From Nitrososphaerales archaeon TH5895 (GTDB lineage Archaea > Thermoproteota > Nitrososphaeria > Nitrososphaerales > Nitrososphaeraceae): a stretch of 15,981 nucleotides of DNA. Numbering within the stretch: the first letter of the stretch is position 1; each line of letters begins with the position of its first letter. The notes beneath the pieces are model-generated. The model was not told where the DNA came from. It did not search any database and saw nothing but the letters and a program-made list of their open reading frames with translations. A program made the translations under genes and the position numbers. Location of the stretch: contig JAATVS010000519.1 of the NCBI GenBank assembly GCA_014523695.1, positions 1-15,981 on the forward strand. Reading direction: 5' to 3'. Of the stretch, positions 6,554 through 13,442 are shown piece after piece.

Positions 6554-6720
6554 GGACAGCTCTTAAAAAATAATACAAACGTCATATGTTGACTCGACGC
6601 AACGAACAATAGAAACTGACGCACAGGCTGGTACAGCTTCTAAGACGCTCATGGGTTTATATTGAGACTTAAAAATGAGTTTCCTACTCCTATTCCAAAA
6701 GCAAATACTGTCTATTGGGT

Positions 6721-6761
6721 TCGCCATAATCAGCTACTGAATGAAGAATTAATTATGGCGA
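6721..6761. repeat. inverted repeat, 10-bp perfect arms
   Basis: TCGCCATAAT (6721-6730) and ATTATGGCGA (6752-6761) are exact reverse complements with a 21-base spacer, about 110-150 bases before the start of the Asp-box gene. It could be a binding site or a hairpin. Confidence 0.75.
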
Positions 6762-6867
6762 TAATTATTAGAGTATGCAAAAAGAGATTACCGGCAAGTT
6801 TCCATCGGATTCAAATGTCCAGTCAGCATGTATATTCTGAATTTCATACGCATCCTCCTTAAATAGA

Positions 6868-7323
6868 ATGCTTTTCTTGAAATTAATTATGAAGATAGTG
6901 ATTGAAATAGGATTAGCTATAGTATTAACTATCTTGATAGTGGTGCTATGTCCCTTATTTTTGTTTTTTTCAGGCGGAAATAATTCGTTACACTCCTATT
7001 CTGCAAAGGCTGCTTCTGCTACATTAGTCAATGACATATATGTTTTCTCGTTTTCCAATAAAACAGGTAATGATGAGATAATGTTCAGATCTTCGACTGA
7101 CGGCGGTTCAACATTCACTAACACAGTTGGTCTCACAAATAGTACTATACCAAACCTAAAGGACGTAGAAATATCAGCAGATGATAAAAATATTATAATC
7201 AGCTGGTCTGAAAGAAAAGCATCTGGTAATCAATCACTAACTGACACACTACTAAATGATGGAGTAACGTTAGGGATAGTTTTACTACGTTTGCCAAATG
7301 AAACTATTAATACGCTGAATTAG
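6868..7323 (+). CDS. membrane-anchored Asp-box (BNR) protein, short form
   Basis: A 151-residue protein. Residues about 8-34 form a long hydrophobic signal or anchor (IVIEIGLAIVLTILIVVLCP); the ATG at 6889 is an alternative start. The exported part has one Asp-box, SSTDGGSTF (about 75-83), preceded by NDEIMFR and followed by LKDVEISADDKNIIISWSE. This is the alternation of BNR/sialidase-like beta-propeller repeats found in many thaumarchaeal surface proteins. Those families are normally several hundred residues with many repeats, so one repeat suggests truncation or internal deletion. The C-terminal tail (GIVLLRLPNETINTLN) has a decayed second copy about 410 bases downstream. TATA-like TGTATATTC at about 6829-6837 fits a short leader. 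A sialidase activity should not be inferred, as no catalytic residues are visible. Confidence 0.7.
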   Translation: MLFLKLIMKIVIEIGLAIVLTILIVVLCPLFLFFSGGNNSLHSYSAKAASATLVNDIYVFSFSNKTGNDEIMFRSSTDGGSTFTNTVGLTNSTIPNLKDVEISADDKNIIISWSERKASGNQSLTDTLLNDGVTLGIVLLRLPNETINTLN

Positions 7324-7354
7324 TAAACGCAAAAAATGTGGGAATTTATTAGTA

Positions 7355-7361
7355 TTTTTTT
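7355..7361 (+). terminator. poly-T terminator after the Asp-box gene
   Basis: T7 about 32 bases past the stop codon ending at 7323, in AT-rich context: a plausible archaeal terminator. Confidence 0.5.
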
Positions 7362-7620
7362 CATTCAGTTAGAGAGTTCTATACCCTCCCAATATCTAAT
7401 AATGATAGTTTAAATCTGATATGACATATTCGTCTCTGGTTCACTGTCATTGAACCTTGAATTCGAAACCATATCTAGATGTGTATATGATTTCGAAATC
7501 TCATCTTTTCATCATAGTTGGGAATTCTAGTAATGTCGGCCTGACGATGCTGATATATCTCTGAAGGACAAGACCACTCTTTAGGTTTTACATCTCCAAT
7601 GGATCCTTACTTAACTCAGA

Positions 7621-7734
7621 TTCTGTGGAGGATCTATTACTAAATATAGGACCGCCGCAGCGCGATCCATCACGACCGTAGTGGTGTTTATTCTACTGCA
7701 TTCACCAAATGAAACGAGTAGTACCATTGAATAA
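7621..7734 (+). pseudogene. decayed C-terminal end of an Asp-box paralogue
   Basis: The last codons before TAA at 7732 read VVFILLHSPNETSSTIE, matching the end of the upstream gene (GIVLLRLPNETINTLN) in spacing, the PNET core and stop position. The 11-mer CCAAATGAAAC is identical at 7294 and 7705, and similarity continues past both stop codons (GAATTAGTAAACG against GAATAAGTGAACG). Further upstream the match moves to another frame (LLLNIG against TLLNDG), so a frameshift has occurred. There is no start codon. It is a partial duplication or the original C-terminus of a rearranged gene. Confidence 0.55.
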
Positions 7735-7850
7735 GTGAACGTTCTCTCTCAAATACGACAACGCCAGGAAAATGTGATATATGGCTATAAGATCTTGCGA
7801 AGATTTTTAATTTAATTGATGATATCCAATTGCTATCGACACGCCCTAAT

Positions 7851-9344
7851 CTAAGATTGCCTAGTAGTTTTCTCGCTTAAATCCATGGCTGTCAGCGCGT
7901 CCTTGAACCCTTGACCAAACAATATGTTTATGCTGCCTGAGGAATAATCAGCCCATTTTTGAGAGATTGCATCTGGATCATCTTTCCTTTCTATGCGGAC
8001 TACCTTGTTTATAGCAAAACGGCCCTTTAGCAATTCTACGTATTTTCTTCGTTCTCCTGTCCTAAATGTGCTCTTCCCACGTTGCTCCAAAATGTCTCTA
8101 ATTTCATACTCAGTCGCCCCCTTCTGCTTCGCAAATTTGATCAGTTTCCTTGTTAGGTCTATGTAATCTGTTATAAATTCTGCAACCTTCTCGTCGTACT
8201 TTGTTTTATCGTGATATAGCAGGTCATTCTTCCTATCAATAGCAAGATCATGATCCTGTGGTATGTCATGTTCTTCAGTTGGCCACAAATTTGCTATATA
8301 TACTTCCAAGTCTGGAACTTTGTGTTCCTGAATTTCTCCCGTTAAAACTTCTCTCTTCAACTTGTTGGGATCAAGTACCGACTCCCAATACTCTTTATGC
8401 TCGCCTATTAACTCGCGCAGCGGAGTATTACTCAATAATTGGCCATCCCAGAAATAGCGTTTGACCGTCTGAATGTTTTCATTATCGCCTATTGGTACAG
8501 ATTTTTCAGCTTCTATGATAGTATAATCATAATATATAGGGACTGAGGCGCTGGCCATCACGTGTTCTATGCCAATACCTTTTTCATATCTTATAACAAG
8601 ACCTTTTTCGTCATCATATTCGGTTTGCCAGAGATAATCAACCTTCTTATCATCATCATCATTTTTTATGATCTTAGGATAGCTGTCAAAAGTTAGTACT
8701 ACTCCTTTTTGCACGTCCACGGTAACAAGAAGCAGCCTCGGCTCGCCTCGTTCCAAACTTGTTTTTATAGGGAAACTGTCATAATCCCAGTACTTGTTAA
8801 TGATACTCTTTAGGGGAACGTTAGAATATCGATGCCAGGTGTTCAACGGGTCAAAGAACTTCGTATCCATTTTAGGAGGAAGTGGTGAATATACATTCCT
8901 TGCTCCTGCTGCCAGCAATTGCTTAACTGAGAAATACCGTCTTACAGCCTCGTTGGATGCAGAAGGAAAAAGGTTCCCATGTTTCCACCACCAGTTCTGA
9001 AAGTAGGGATTTTCTAAATAGGTAACGGTTGAAGTATCTTCTATCCAAAAATTCTCGAGCATATCATCAGAACCCTCCCAACTTTCCTTCTTACCCTTAC
9101 CTTTCTTCCTATTCATCAAAACATAGTTTAGCAATAATGCGGCATTAATTGCTCCTATCGAAGTTCCCGCAATAATATCGAATACGTTTTCATCATCACC
9201 TATTTGTTCGCTAATGCGTTGATACAGTGCCTTATATACCCCAGCTTCATAAGCACCAAGTGATCCACCTCCCTGAAGAACAAGAACTCTTTGCAAATGC
9301 ACCACATGGATGCTCGGATTGATGTCCTTTAAGGGAAGATTCAT
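7851..9344 (-). CDS. patatin-like phospholipase
   Basis: A 497-residue protein from the ATG at 9344. The patatin signature is intact: an oxyanion loop GGGSLGAYEAG at 25-35, the nucleophile elbow GTSIGA with Ser62, and the catalytic Asp300 in WDGQLLSNTPL. Patatins cleave acyl chains from phospholipids or other lipids with a Ser-Asp dyad. The core spans about 18-350; the region from about 350 to 497 is a charged, mostly helical extension not needed for the fold. An insert with WWWK and proline-rich segments (about 105-160) lies between Ser and Asp, and an acidic run (NDDDDKK) near 228-234. There is no signal peptide, so it probably acts inside the cell on the membrane. A TATA-like TTTATTAG about 27-35 bases before the ATG suggests its own leaderless transcript. 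It is convergent with the Asp-box gene. Confidence 0.93.
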   Translation of the reverse strand: MNLPLKDINPSIHVVHLQRVLVLQGGGSLGAYEAGVYKALYQRISEQIGDDENVFDIIAGTSIGAINAALLLNYVLMNRKKGKGKKESWEGSDDMLENFWIEDTSTVTYLENPYFQNWWWKHGNLFPSASNEAVRRYFSVKQLLAAGARNVYSPLPPKMDTKFFDPLNTWHRYSNVPLKSIINKYWDYDSFPIKTSLERGEPRLLLVTVDVQKGVVLTFDSYPKIIKNDDDDKKVDYLWQTEYDDEKGLVIRYEKGIGIEHVMASASVPIYYDYTIIEAEKSVPIGDNENIQTVKRYFWDGQLLSNTPLRELIGEHKEYWESVLDPNKLKREVLTGEIQEHKVPDLEVYIANLWPTEEHDIPQDHDLAIDRKNDLLYHDKTKYDEKVAEFITDYIDLTRKLIKFAKQKGATEYEIRDILEQRGKSTFRTGERRKYVELLKGRFAINKVVRIERKDDPDAISQKWADYSSGSINILFGQGFKDALTAMDLSEKTTRQS

Positions 9345-9367
9345 AACTATTTCAGCTAAATAAGGGG

Positions 9368-9378
9368 ACTAATAAACG
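9368..9378 (-). promoter_or_regulatory. TATA-like box of the patatin gene
   Basis: The minus strand reads CGTTTATTAG about 27-35 bases before the ATG at 9344, the normal distance for a leaderless or short-leader archaeal transcript. Confidence 0.45.
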
Positions 9379-9686
9379 CTTAGTAGTGACGGGCACTTAT
9401 GATGGGAATACAATAGAATCCTTGAATGCTCGTGAAGATTTGTTCCTTCAAATAAATAATCCTGTCCGCAATATTGTCTAATCTCAGTTAGTGCAGTTCT
9501 CTTACGAAGATTACATTATGCACGTGGCATGCAGGACTGTTAGGGTGATGTTCTATTAACTTTAAGGAAAAAGGGTAGATTGTGAATAGCTATTTTTTTT
9601 GTGCGTGGTAACCAGTTAACGGGAGAGATCATATGCTGAGACGATACTGTCTGCAACACAGTTATGCCTACTAGACTACATTCTAG

Positions 9687-9704
9687 AAATACTGCAAAGT
9701 ATTT
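9687..9704. repeat. hairpin with GCAA tetraloop
   Basis: AAATACT (9687-9693), loop GCAA, AGTATTT (9698-9704): seven base pairs closed by a GNRA-type loop on the plus strand. It lies about 95 bases past the stop of the membrane-protein gene. A TGCAAAGT 8-mer overlaps it and recurs at 9707-9714. Confidence 0.5.
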
Positions 9705-9797
9705 ATTGCAAAGTTGGTATTTTGGGATTGCGTCATTACATAAATCGAATTTTGAACAGCAGATTAACTACCTCAAAATCAAGTTAACCTTCAACTT

Positions 9798-10700
9798 TTA
9801 AATTTGCTTACTTTCTTTTCCTAAGTAGGTGGCTGTTTCGATGAGCTTGTCAAAACCAAAACCAAACGTGAACGATAACGAAATATTGATAATCAATGAG
9901 CTCTGAAGATCAACCTGTTCCTGAAAACTAGAAAATATCAATAATGTTATTATACCACTTGCAAATATCCAAACTAAGTCATGCTGATTAAATGTATTCT
10001 GGCGCACTTTTTCCGCATCGGTCAGCTGTTGCTTGTCACTCTTTATGACTGAATATATTTTCTTCGTATATCGACTTACTAAAACTCCGATGAATACTAC
10101 AAATAAATACACAAAACTGCTAAGATCCATAGTTCGGACCGGCATATCCAGAGGCAATAGGATGTTTTCGGTAAGAGTGTTACTTCTGGTATCTTTGCTG
10201 TTCAAAATACTCCCGCCATCAGCACGATGGTAGACTATGTTTATATTGTAGGGACTAGAGATATTTCTCACCTCGCCAAAATGTTGAGCATGTAGCGCAA
10301 TCTGATAAAAGGATAACGGATTGGTTGCTTCATTGGAATAGGGTGGAAAAGTATGGTCTCTAGCGAAACCATCATCGTTGAAAGTAAGAATAGGATCAGA
10401 TGAGCCAGAGAGTTTCATGAAATCAATATTATAATCGGATGAATCATTGAGTATAGCTACTTTTAAGAAGAAAGTCTTATCTGAAAAAATATTTCTCACT
10501 GGTATCAGTAAGTTTGATGGATGTGTTACAAATACAGTCATGTTCCCCACATTGTACCTAGTAGTTTTCCAGTTCGAGGGAACATATTCATAAACGGAAG
10601 CAAGAATTATTACAAGTATGGCCAGGCCAACGGCTAACCCAATAGCAAACCGCACATCTCTCAGAAAGCTTCTACCCTGCGTGTTCCCCTCTGGTAGCAA
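9798..10700 (-). CDS. membrane protein with large external domain, unknown
   Basis: A 300-residue protein. Predicted by eye: TM1 about 18-38 (AIGLAVGLAILVIILASVY), a soluble domain about 40-190, TM2 194-210 (SSFVYLFVVFIGVLVS) followed by a basic loop (RYTKKIYSVIKSDKQQ), TM3 241-258 and TM4 268-284. The positive loop after TM2 suggests a cytosolic loop, placing the 150-residue domain outside. That domain has several N-x-S/T sites and no cysteines. I do not recognise the family. The frame has no ATG before TM1: an in-frame TGA lies just upstream of the TTG at 10700, and the first ATG comes after TM1, so TTG (or a GTG at 10655) must be used. TTTTTAAAC about 33-40 bases upstream supports the TTG. 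Its neighbours are 450 and 900 bases away, so it is transcribed alone. Confidence 0.75.
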   Translation of the reverse strand: MLPEGNTQGRSFLRDVRFAIGLAVGLAILVIILASVYEYVPSNWKTTRYNVGNMTVFVTHPSNLLIPVRNIFSDKTFFLKVAILNDSSDYNIDFMKLSGSSDPILTFNDDGFARDHTFPPYSNEATNPLSFYQIALHAQHFGEVRNISSPYNINIVYHRADGGSILNSKDTRSNTLTENILLPLDMPVRTMDLSSFVYLFVVFIGVLVSRYTKKIYSVIKSDKQQLTDAEKVRQNTFNQHDLVWIFASGIITLLIFSSFQEQVDLQSSLIINISLSFTFGFGFDKLIETATYLGKESKQI

Positions 10701-10732
10701 GTTGAAATTTCGTCAAACATGCAAGGTGGATG

Positions 10733-10743
10733 TTTAAAAACTT
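10733..10743 (-). promoter_or_regulatory. TATA-like box of the membrane-protein gene
   Basis: The minus strand reads GTTTTTAAAC about 33-42 bases before the TTG at 10700. It supports that non-ATG start. Confidence 0.4.
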
Positions 10744-10910
10744 TAATATTCAATTCCAGGTTGCGACGCTGTCTTTTGTTGTAACTACCGACGGTTGATT
10801 ACTCCGCAAATCTTCTATTCAACTTAAAGCTCGCCTTTGGATGAGAAAAGTTAGCCTTAACTCCACATTTTTTTGTTTGGTTCCCGGTAATATATTCTGG
10901 TCCCATCTGG

Positions 10911-11063
10911 ATGCTTCAGTCTCTTCGCGCATTTATGAATATCTTTTGTAAGCAATATGATATTCTCATCACGGAATTAGCCCCCCTTTTAATAGGTCTA
11001 TTGGTCCTCCTTCTTATTATGGTACCATTGGATTGTAGGCTAGATTTAGGAGACGCGAACTAA
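10911..11063 (+). CDS. possible small membrane protein
   Basis: ATG at 10911 to TAA at 11061, 50 codons, with a second in-frame ATG at 10935. The peptide has one strong hydrophobic segment (LAPLLIGLLVLLLIMVPL) after a short N-terminal part with Arg and Lys, and ends in an acidic tail (LDLGDAN). The frame is open upstream of the ATG for about 20 codons with more hydrophobic residues (FVWFPVIYSG), so it may be a remnant of a larger membrane protein. No family is recognised and no clear promoter seen. Confidence 0.25.
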   Translation: MLQSLRAFMNIFCKQYDILITELAPLLIGLLVLLLIMVPLDCRLDLGDAN

Positions 11064-11544
11064 TAGGATGGATAAGTGTAAGCTCTGATATCAATTACAA
11101 CGGTTTCATTGTCCTAAATAGCTGAAAATTAGATCTTAGAAGCTGTTTTTGGGTCGCAATATTTAATCTACTGAAGCTCAAAGGTATCTCTGGTCATAGT
11201 CTTGGAGAAGTTTTAGAAGACGATTCATATCCATTAAAAACTCTGTTTCCGAATTCACTCAATCGTACTTCGGTGTTATGAAACTTGCAAGATATGCCTA
11301 AAACTATGTTATGCCCAGCGTTTACAATTCCACTAGGAAGCTCTGAAAGAGATTCGCCTTAGATAAATATTGGTTCGTAAGCGTGCTGGTGATCCGCTAT
11401 GGATGACAGTCATAAATAGTTCTACCTACGAAAGTACACATAGTATGGGTATGTAAAATGTCTTAACAATTTCCAGAGCATACGTTTTGTCGAGTCATAT
11501 CGAGGATTACAAGCGAGCAAATGAACAAGGACATAATTCTAGTG

Positions 11545-11581
11545 TATAAATAGAAGTATCTAATCAATACTTAAATAAGTA
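11545..11581 (+). promoter_or_regulatory. promoter region of the EEP hydrolase gene with a palindrome
   Basis: TATA-like GTATAAATAG at about 11543-11552, then the inverted repeat TACTTA-AA-TAAGTA at 11568-11581. The ATG is at 11609. The palindrome may be an operator downstream of the TATA box or may itself contain a second TATA element (CTTAAATAAG, centred 34 bases before the ATG). Confidence 0.5.
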
Positions 11582-11608
11582 CTCAATATAGAACATTCAC
11601 TGAATATT

Positions 11609-12727
11609 ATGCGCTTGGCAACTTTTAATGTAGAAAATATGTTCGAACGTGCCTCCATAATGAATCTTTCAAATTGGAAGGAAGGGGAACAGGTATTACA
11701 AGACTTTGCTGCTCTTACAAATTTGATAGAAAAGCCTCAATATACATTGGCTGACAAGAAGGAGATGTTGGAAATAATGCAAAAGCGTCACAAAGGGCTA
11801 ATTACATCAGGCAATAGCAGACATATTCGTCTAAATGAGATCCGTGGAAAATTGATTAAGAAGCCTAAAAATGCCCCTATAGAGATTGCCGTGGATGGCC
11901 GTGACAGTTGGATAGGCTGGTTCGAGCTTAAGCGCGAGATTATAAAGGAAACGGCTATTGAAAATACTGCACGTGTGATTCGCGAAGTCAATGGTGATGT
12001 CTTCTGTATTATAGAGGCAGAAAACCGGATTGCTGCAAACCGCTTCAATGATTCAGTTATTCCTAAGGTGGGCGGATTGAAGTATGGCCACGTGATGCTC
12101 ATAGATGGTAATGACGACCGTGGAATCGATGTTGGGATAATGACTAGGCAACCCTTTGAAATTCAATCAATAGTAAGTCATGTGGATGACACAGATGCAG
12201 AGGGACAGATCTTCAGCAGGGATTGTCCGGAATACAAGATAATCACACCATCAAAGAATACTCTACTTGTGCTTGTGAACCATTTTAAGAGTAAGGGTTT
12301 CGGCTCGCAGAATGCAAATGATAAAAAACGCCAACGGCAAGCCCAGAGAGTTAGAGAAATTTACGAAGAGAGGATCAAAGCGGGATTTGAATATATTACA
12401 ATTGCTGGTGATTTCAATGACACTCCGAAACGTGATCCCTTGAAGCCGCTTCTTGGTAACAATTCAAACCTTCTTGATGTAATGTCACATCCTAAGTTTG
12501 TGGGCGATGGACGCGAAGGTACCCATGGGAACGGAAATAAAGATGCGAAGCTCGATTACATTCTGATGTCACCAAAACTCGTTACTCGAGTGCAGAACTG
12601 TGGTATTGAACGTCGTGGTATTTGGGGTGGAAAGAATGGAGATCTTTTTCCTCATTTTCCGGAAATCAAAACTGCAAAAGATGCTGCATCAGATCATGCT
12701 GCTCTATGGGTAGAACTTAATCTCTGA
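11609..12727 (+). CDS. endonuclease/exonuclease/phosphatase (EEP) family hydrolase
   Basis: A 372-residue protein with the full DNase I-like signature: N7 in ATFNVEN, metal-binding Glu136 in CIIEAEN, the DRGIDVGIMTR strand (about 170-180), His225 in LVNHFKSKG, Asp268/Asn270 in IAGDFNDTP, Asp316 in KLDYILMS, and the Asp362-His363 pair in ASDHAALWVEL. These enzymes hydrolyse phosphodiesters or phosphomonoesters (DNA, RNA, phosphoinositides or other lipids) with Mg2+. The substrate cannot be told from sequence. Compared with minimal members, an extra segment of about 90 residues (15-105), mostly helical and basic, sits between the first motif and the Glu strand; the basic character would fit nucleic-acid binding but is not proof. 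There is no signal peptide, so it is probably intracellular. ATG at 11609 is the first residue of the conserved first strand. Confidence 0.93.
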   Translation: MRLATFNVENMFERASIMNLSNWKEGEQVLQDFAALTNLIEKPQYTLADKKEMLEIMQKRHKGLITSGNSRHIRLNEIRGKLIKKPKNAPIEIAVDGRDSWIGWFELKREIIKETAIENTARVIREVNGDVFCIIEAENRIAANRFNDSVIPKVGGLKYGHVMLIDGNDDRGIDVGIMTRQPFEIQSIVSHVDDTDAEGQIFSRDCPEYKIITPSKNTLLVLVNHFKSKGFGSQNANDKKRQRQAQRVREIYEERIKAGFEYITIAGDFNDTPKRDPLKPLLGNNSNLLDVMSHPKFVGDGREGTHGNGNKDAKLDYILMSPKLVTRVQNCGIERRGIWGGKNGDLFPHFPEIKTAKDAASDHAALWVELNL

Positions 12728-12838
12728 TGCGAAATCTATAAAAGCTGAGATAGTCCACTACCCAATTCATATGCATATCCAGTGAAGTTCGCATTGGTTA
12801 GGTACATATTAGTTGAGTTCTAGGCAATCCTACTCTAT

Positions 12839-13229
12839 TGGATTCCGCTGATAAGCAATCTCCAATAAATCTACCAATATGCGCATCATTTCTTCTGTTC
12901 TGAACACCCACCACATTTATGAAAGCAGCCTTGTTAGAATCTATTGTTCTTTAACCTTATCAAAATAACTTTCTTGAAGCAACATCAAGCAGAGACTAAT
13001 GATCCATCGAATTTCTGAAAGGATATTTTCGCACCGATCCTTTCTCACTATCTTATCAATGTATTAAAACAGATGTTCTTAGAGACAGTAACCTCTATAA
13101 TACATTCAACTGCAGCTCGAAGTTCTTTAGACTTTTTCTGCATGCTAACTTGATAGTGAGGATTCGTTGCGTATACCTCTTCACATTCTATACTGTTTGG
13201 AATTCAACTACAATTTTCGTTATCTTCAT
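12839..13229 (-). pseudogene. possible decayed small gene(s)
   Basis: Three broken pieces read in order on the minus strand: MKITKIVVEFQTV from the ATG at 13229, then in another frame ECEEVYATNPHYQVSMQKKS with KELRAAVECIIEVTVSKN and a stop, then pieces LLQESYFDKVKEQ and MWWVFRTEEMMRILVDLLEI separated by stops. The amino-acid mix is protein-like, but open stretches of about 30-50 codons are common by chance in AT-rich DNA. No family is recognised. Confidence 0.25.
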
Positions 13230-13432
13230 AAAAAGCAGTATGGAGTTATGACCCCGCCCATCTTGAAATAAAGGTTATCATACAAGTATGTCCAATCCAA
13301 GTTCCCGACTCGAATAATAAGTGTGCAGAACTGATAACCATGATGTTTACCAACACTAACTTTTAATTTGTGCCAAAAAGGGTTTCATAGACAAACCTCA
13401 GAGTAATTAGGAGTTTACTACTACTCTTATTG

Positions 13433-13438
13433 AAAAAA
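13433..13438 (-). terminator. poly-T terminator of the S8 protease gene
   Basis: A6 on the plus strand is T6 on the transcript, starting about five bases past the stop codon at 13443. A second run, T5, lies at about 13375. Confidence 0.5.
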
Positions 13439-13442
13439 CCTA

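Larger units (their letters stand above)
6131..6867. other. long non-coding or decayed stretch
   Basis: No convincing gene in about 740 bases. It contains a 12-bp tandem duplication (6339-6362), a 29-codon peptide-like ORF from the ATG at 6464 (MLIKQADYAALLDQFNKQIE...), which may be a gene remnant, and a 10-bp inverted repeat at 6721-6761. A 66-codon open frame at 6662-6862 starts at TTG, has no recognisable pattern and spans the inverted repeat; I treat it as non-coding. Confidence 0.5.
7324..7850. other. spacer with gene remnants
   Basis: Between the Asp-box gene and the convergent patatin gene. Apart from the T7 terminator and the decayed Asp-box C-terminus (7621-7734) I see no gene. Part of 7380-7620 may be further decayed paralogue sequence, but I could not align it by eye. 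Confidence 0.5.
9345..9797. other. non-coding spacer
   Basis: About 450 bases between two minus-strand genes with no convincing ORF. It contains the patatin promoter, a T8 run on the plus strand at about 9592-9599, and a hairpin with a GCAA loop at 9687-9704. Confidence 0.6.
10701..11608. other. long stretch without a clear gene
   Basis: About 900 bases between divergent genes. It holds a 50-codon hydrophobic ORF (10911-11063) and a 55-codon open stretch without a start ending in TGA at about 11281 (KGISGHSLGEVLEDDSYPLK); both are within chance expectation. No tRNA-like or other RNA gene is seen. Confidence 0.5.
12728..13442. other. spacer with possible decayed minus-strand gene
   Basis: About 715 bases with no intact gene. 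The minus strand carries protein-like but interrupted stretches between 13229 and about 12840 (see the separate entry). The terminator of the S8 protease is at its right end. No hairpin or RNA gene stands out. Confidence 0.5.

Noticed and set aside
6662..6862. 66-codon plus-strand ORF starting at TTG
   Set aside because: No recognisable pattern, non-ATG start, and a perfect inverted repeat lies inside it.
9592..9599. T8 run as terminator of the membrane-protein gene
   Set aside because: It is on the plus strand, whereas both flanking genes are on the minus strand.
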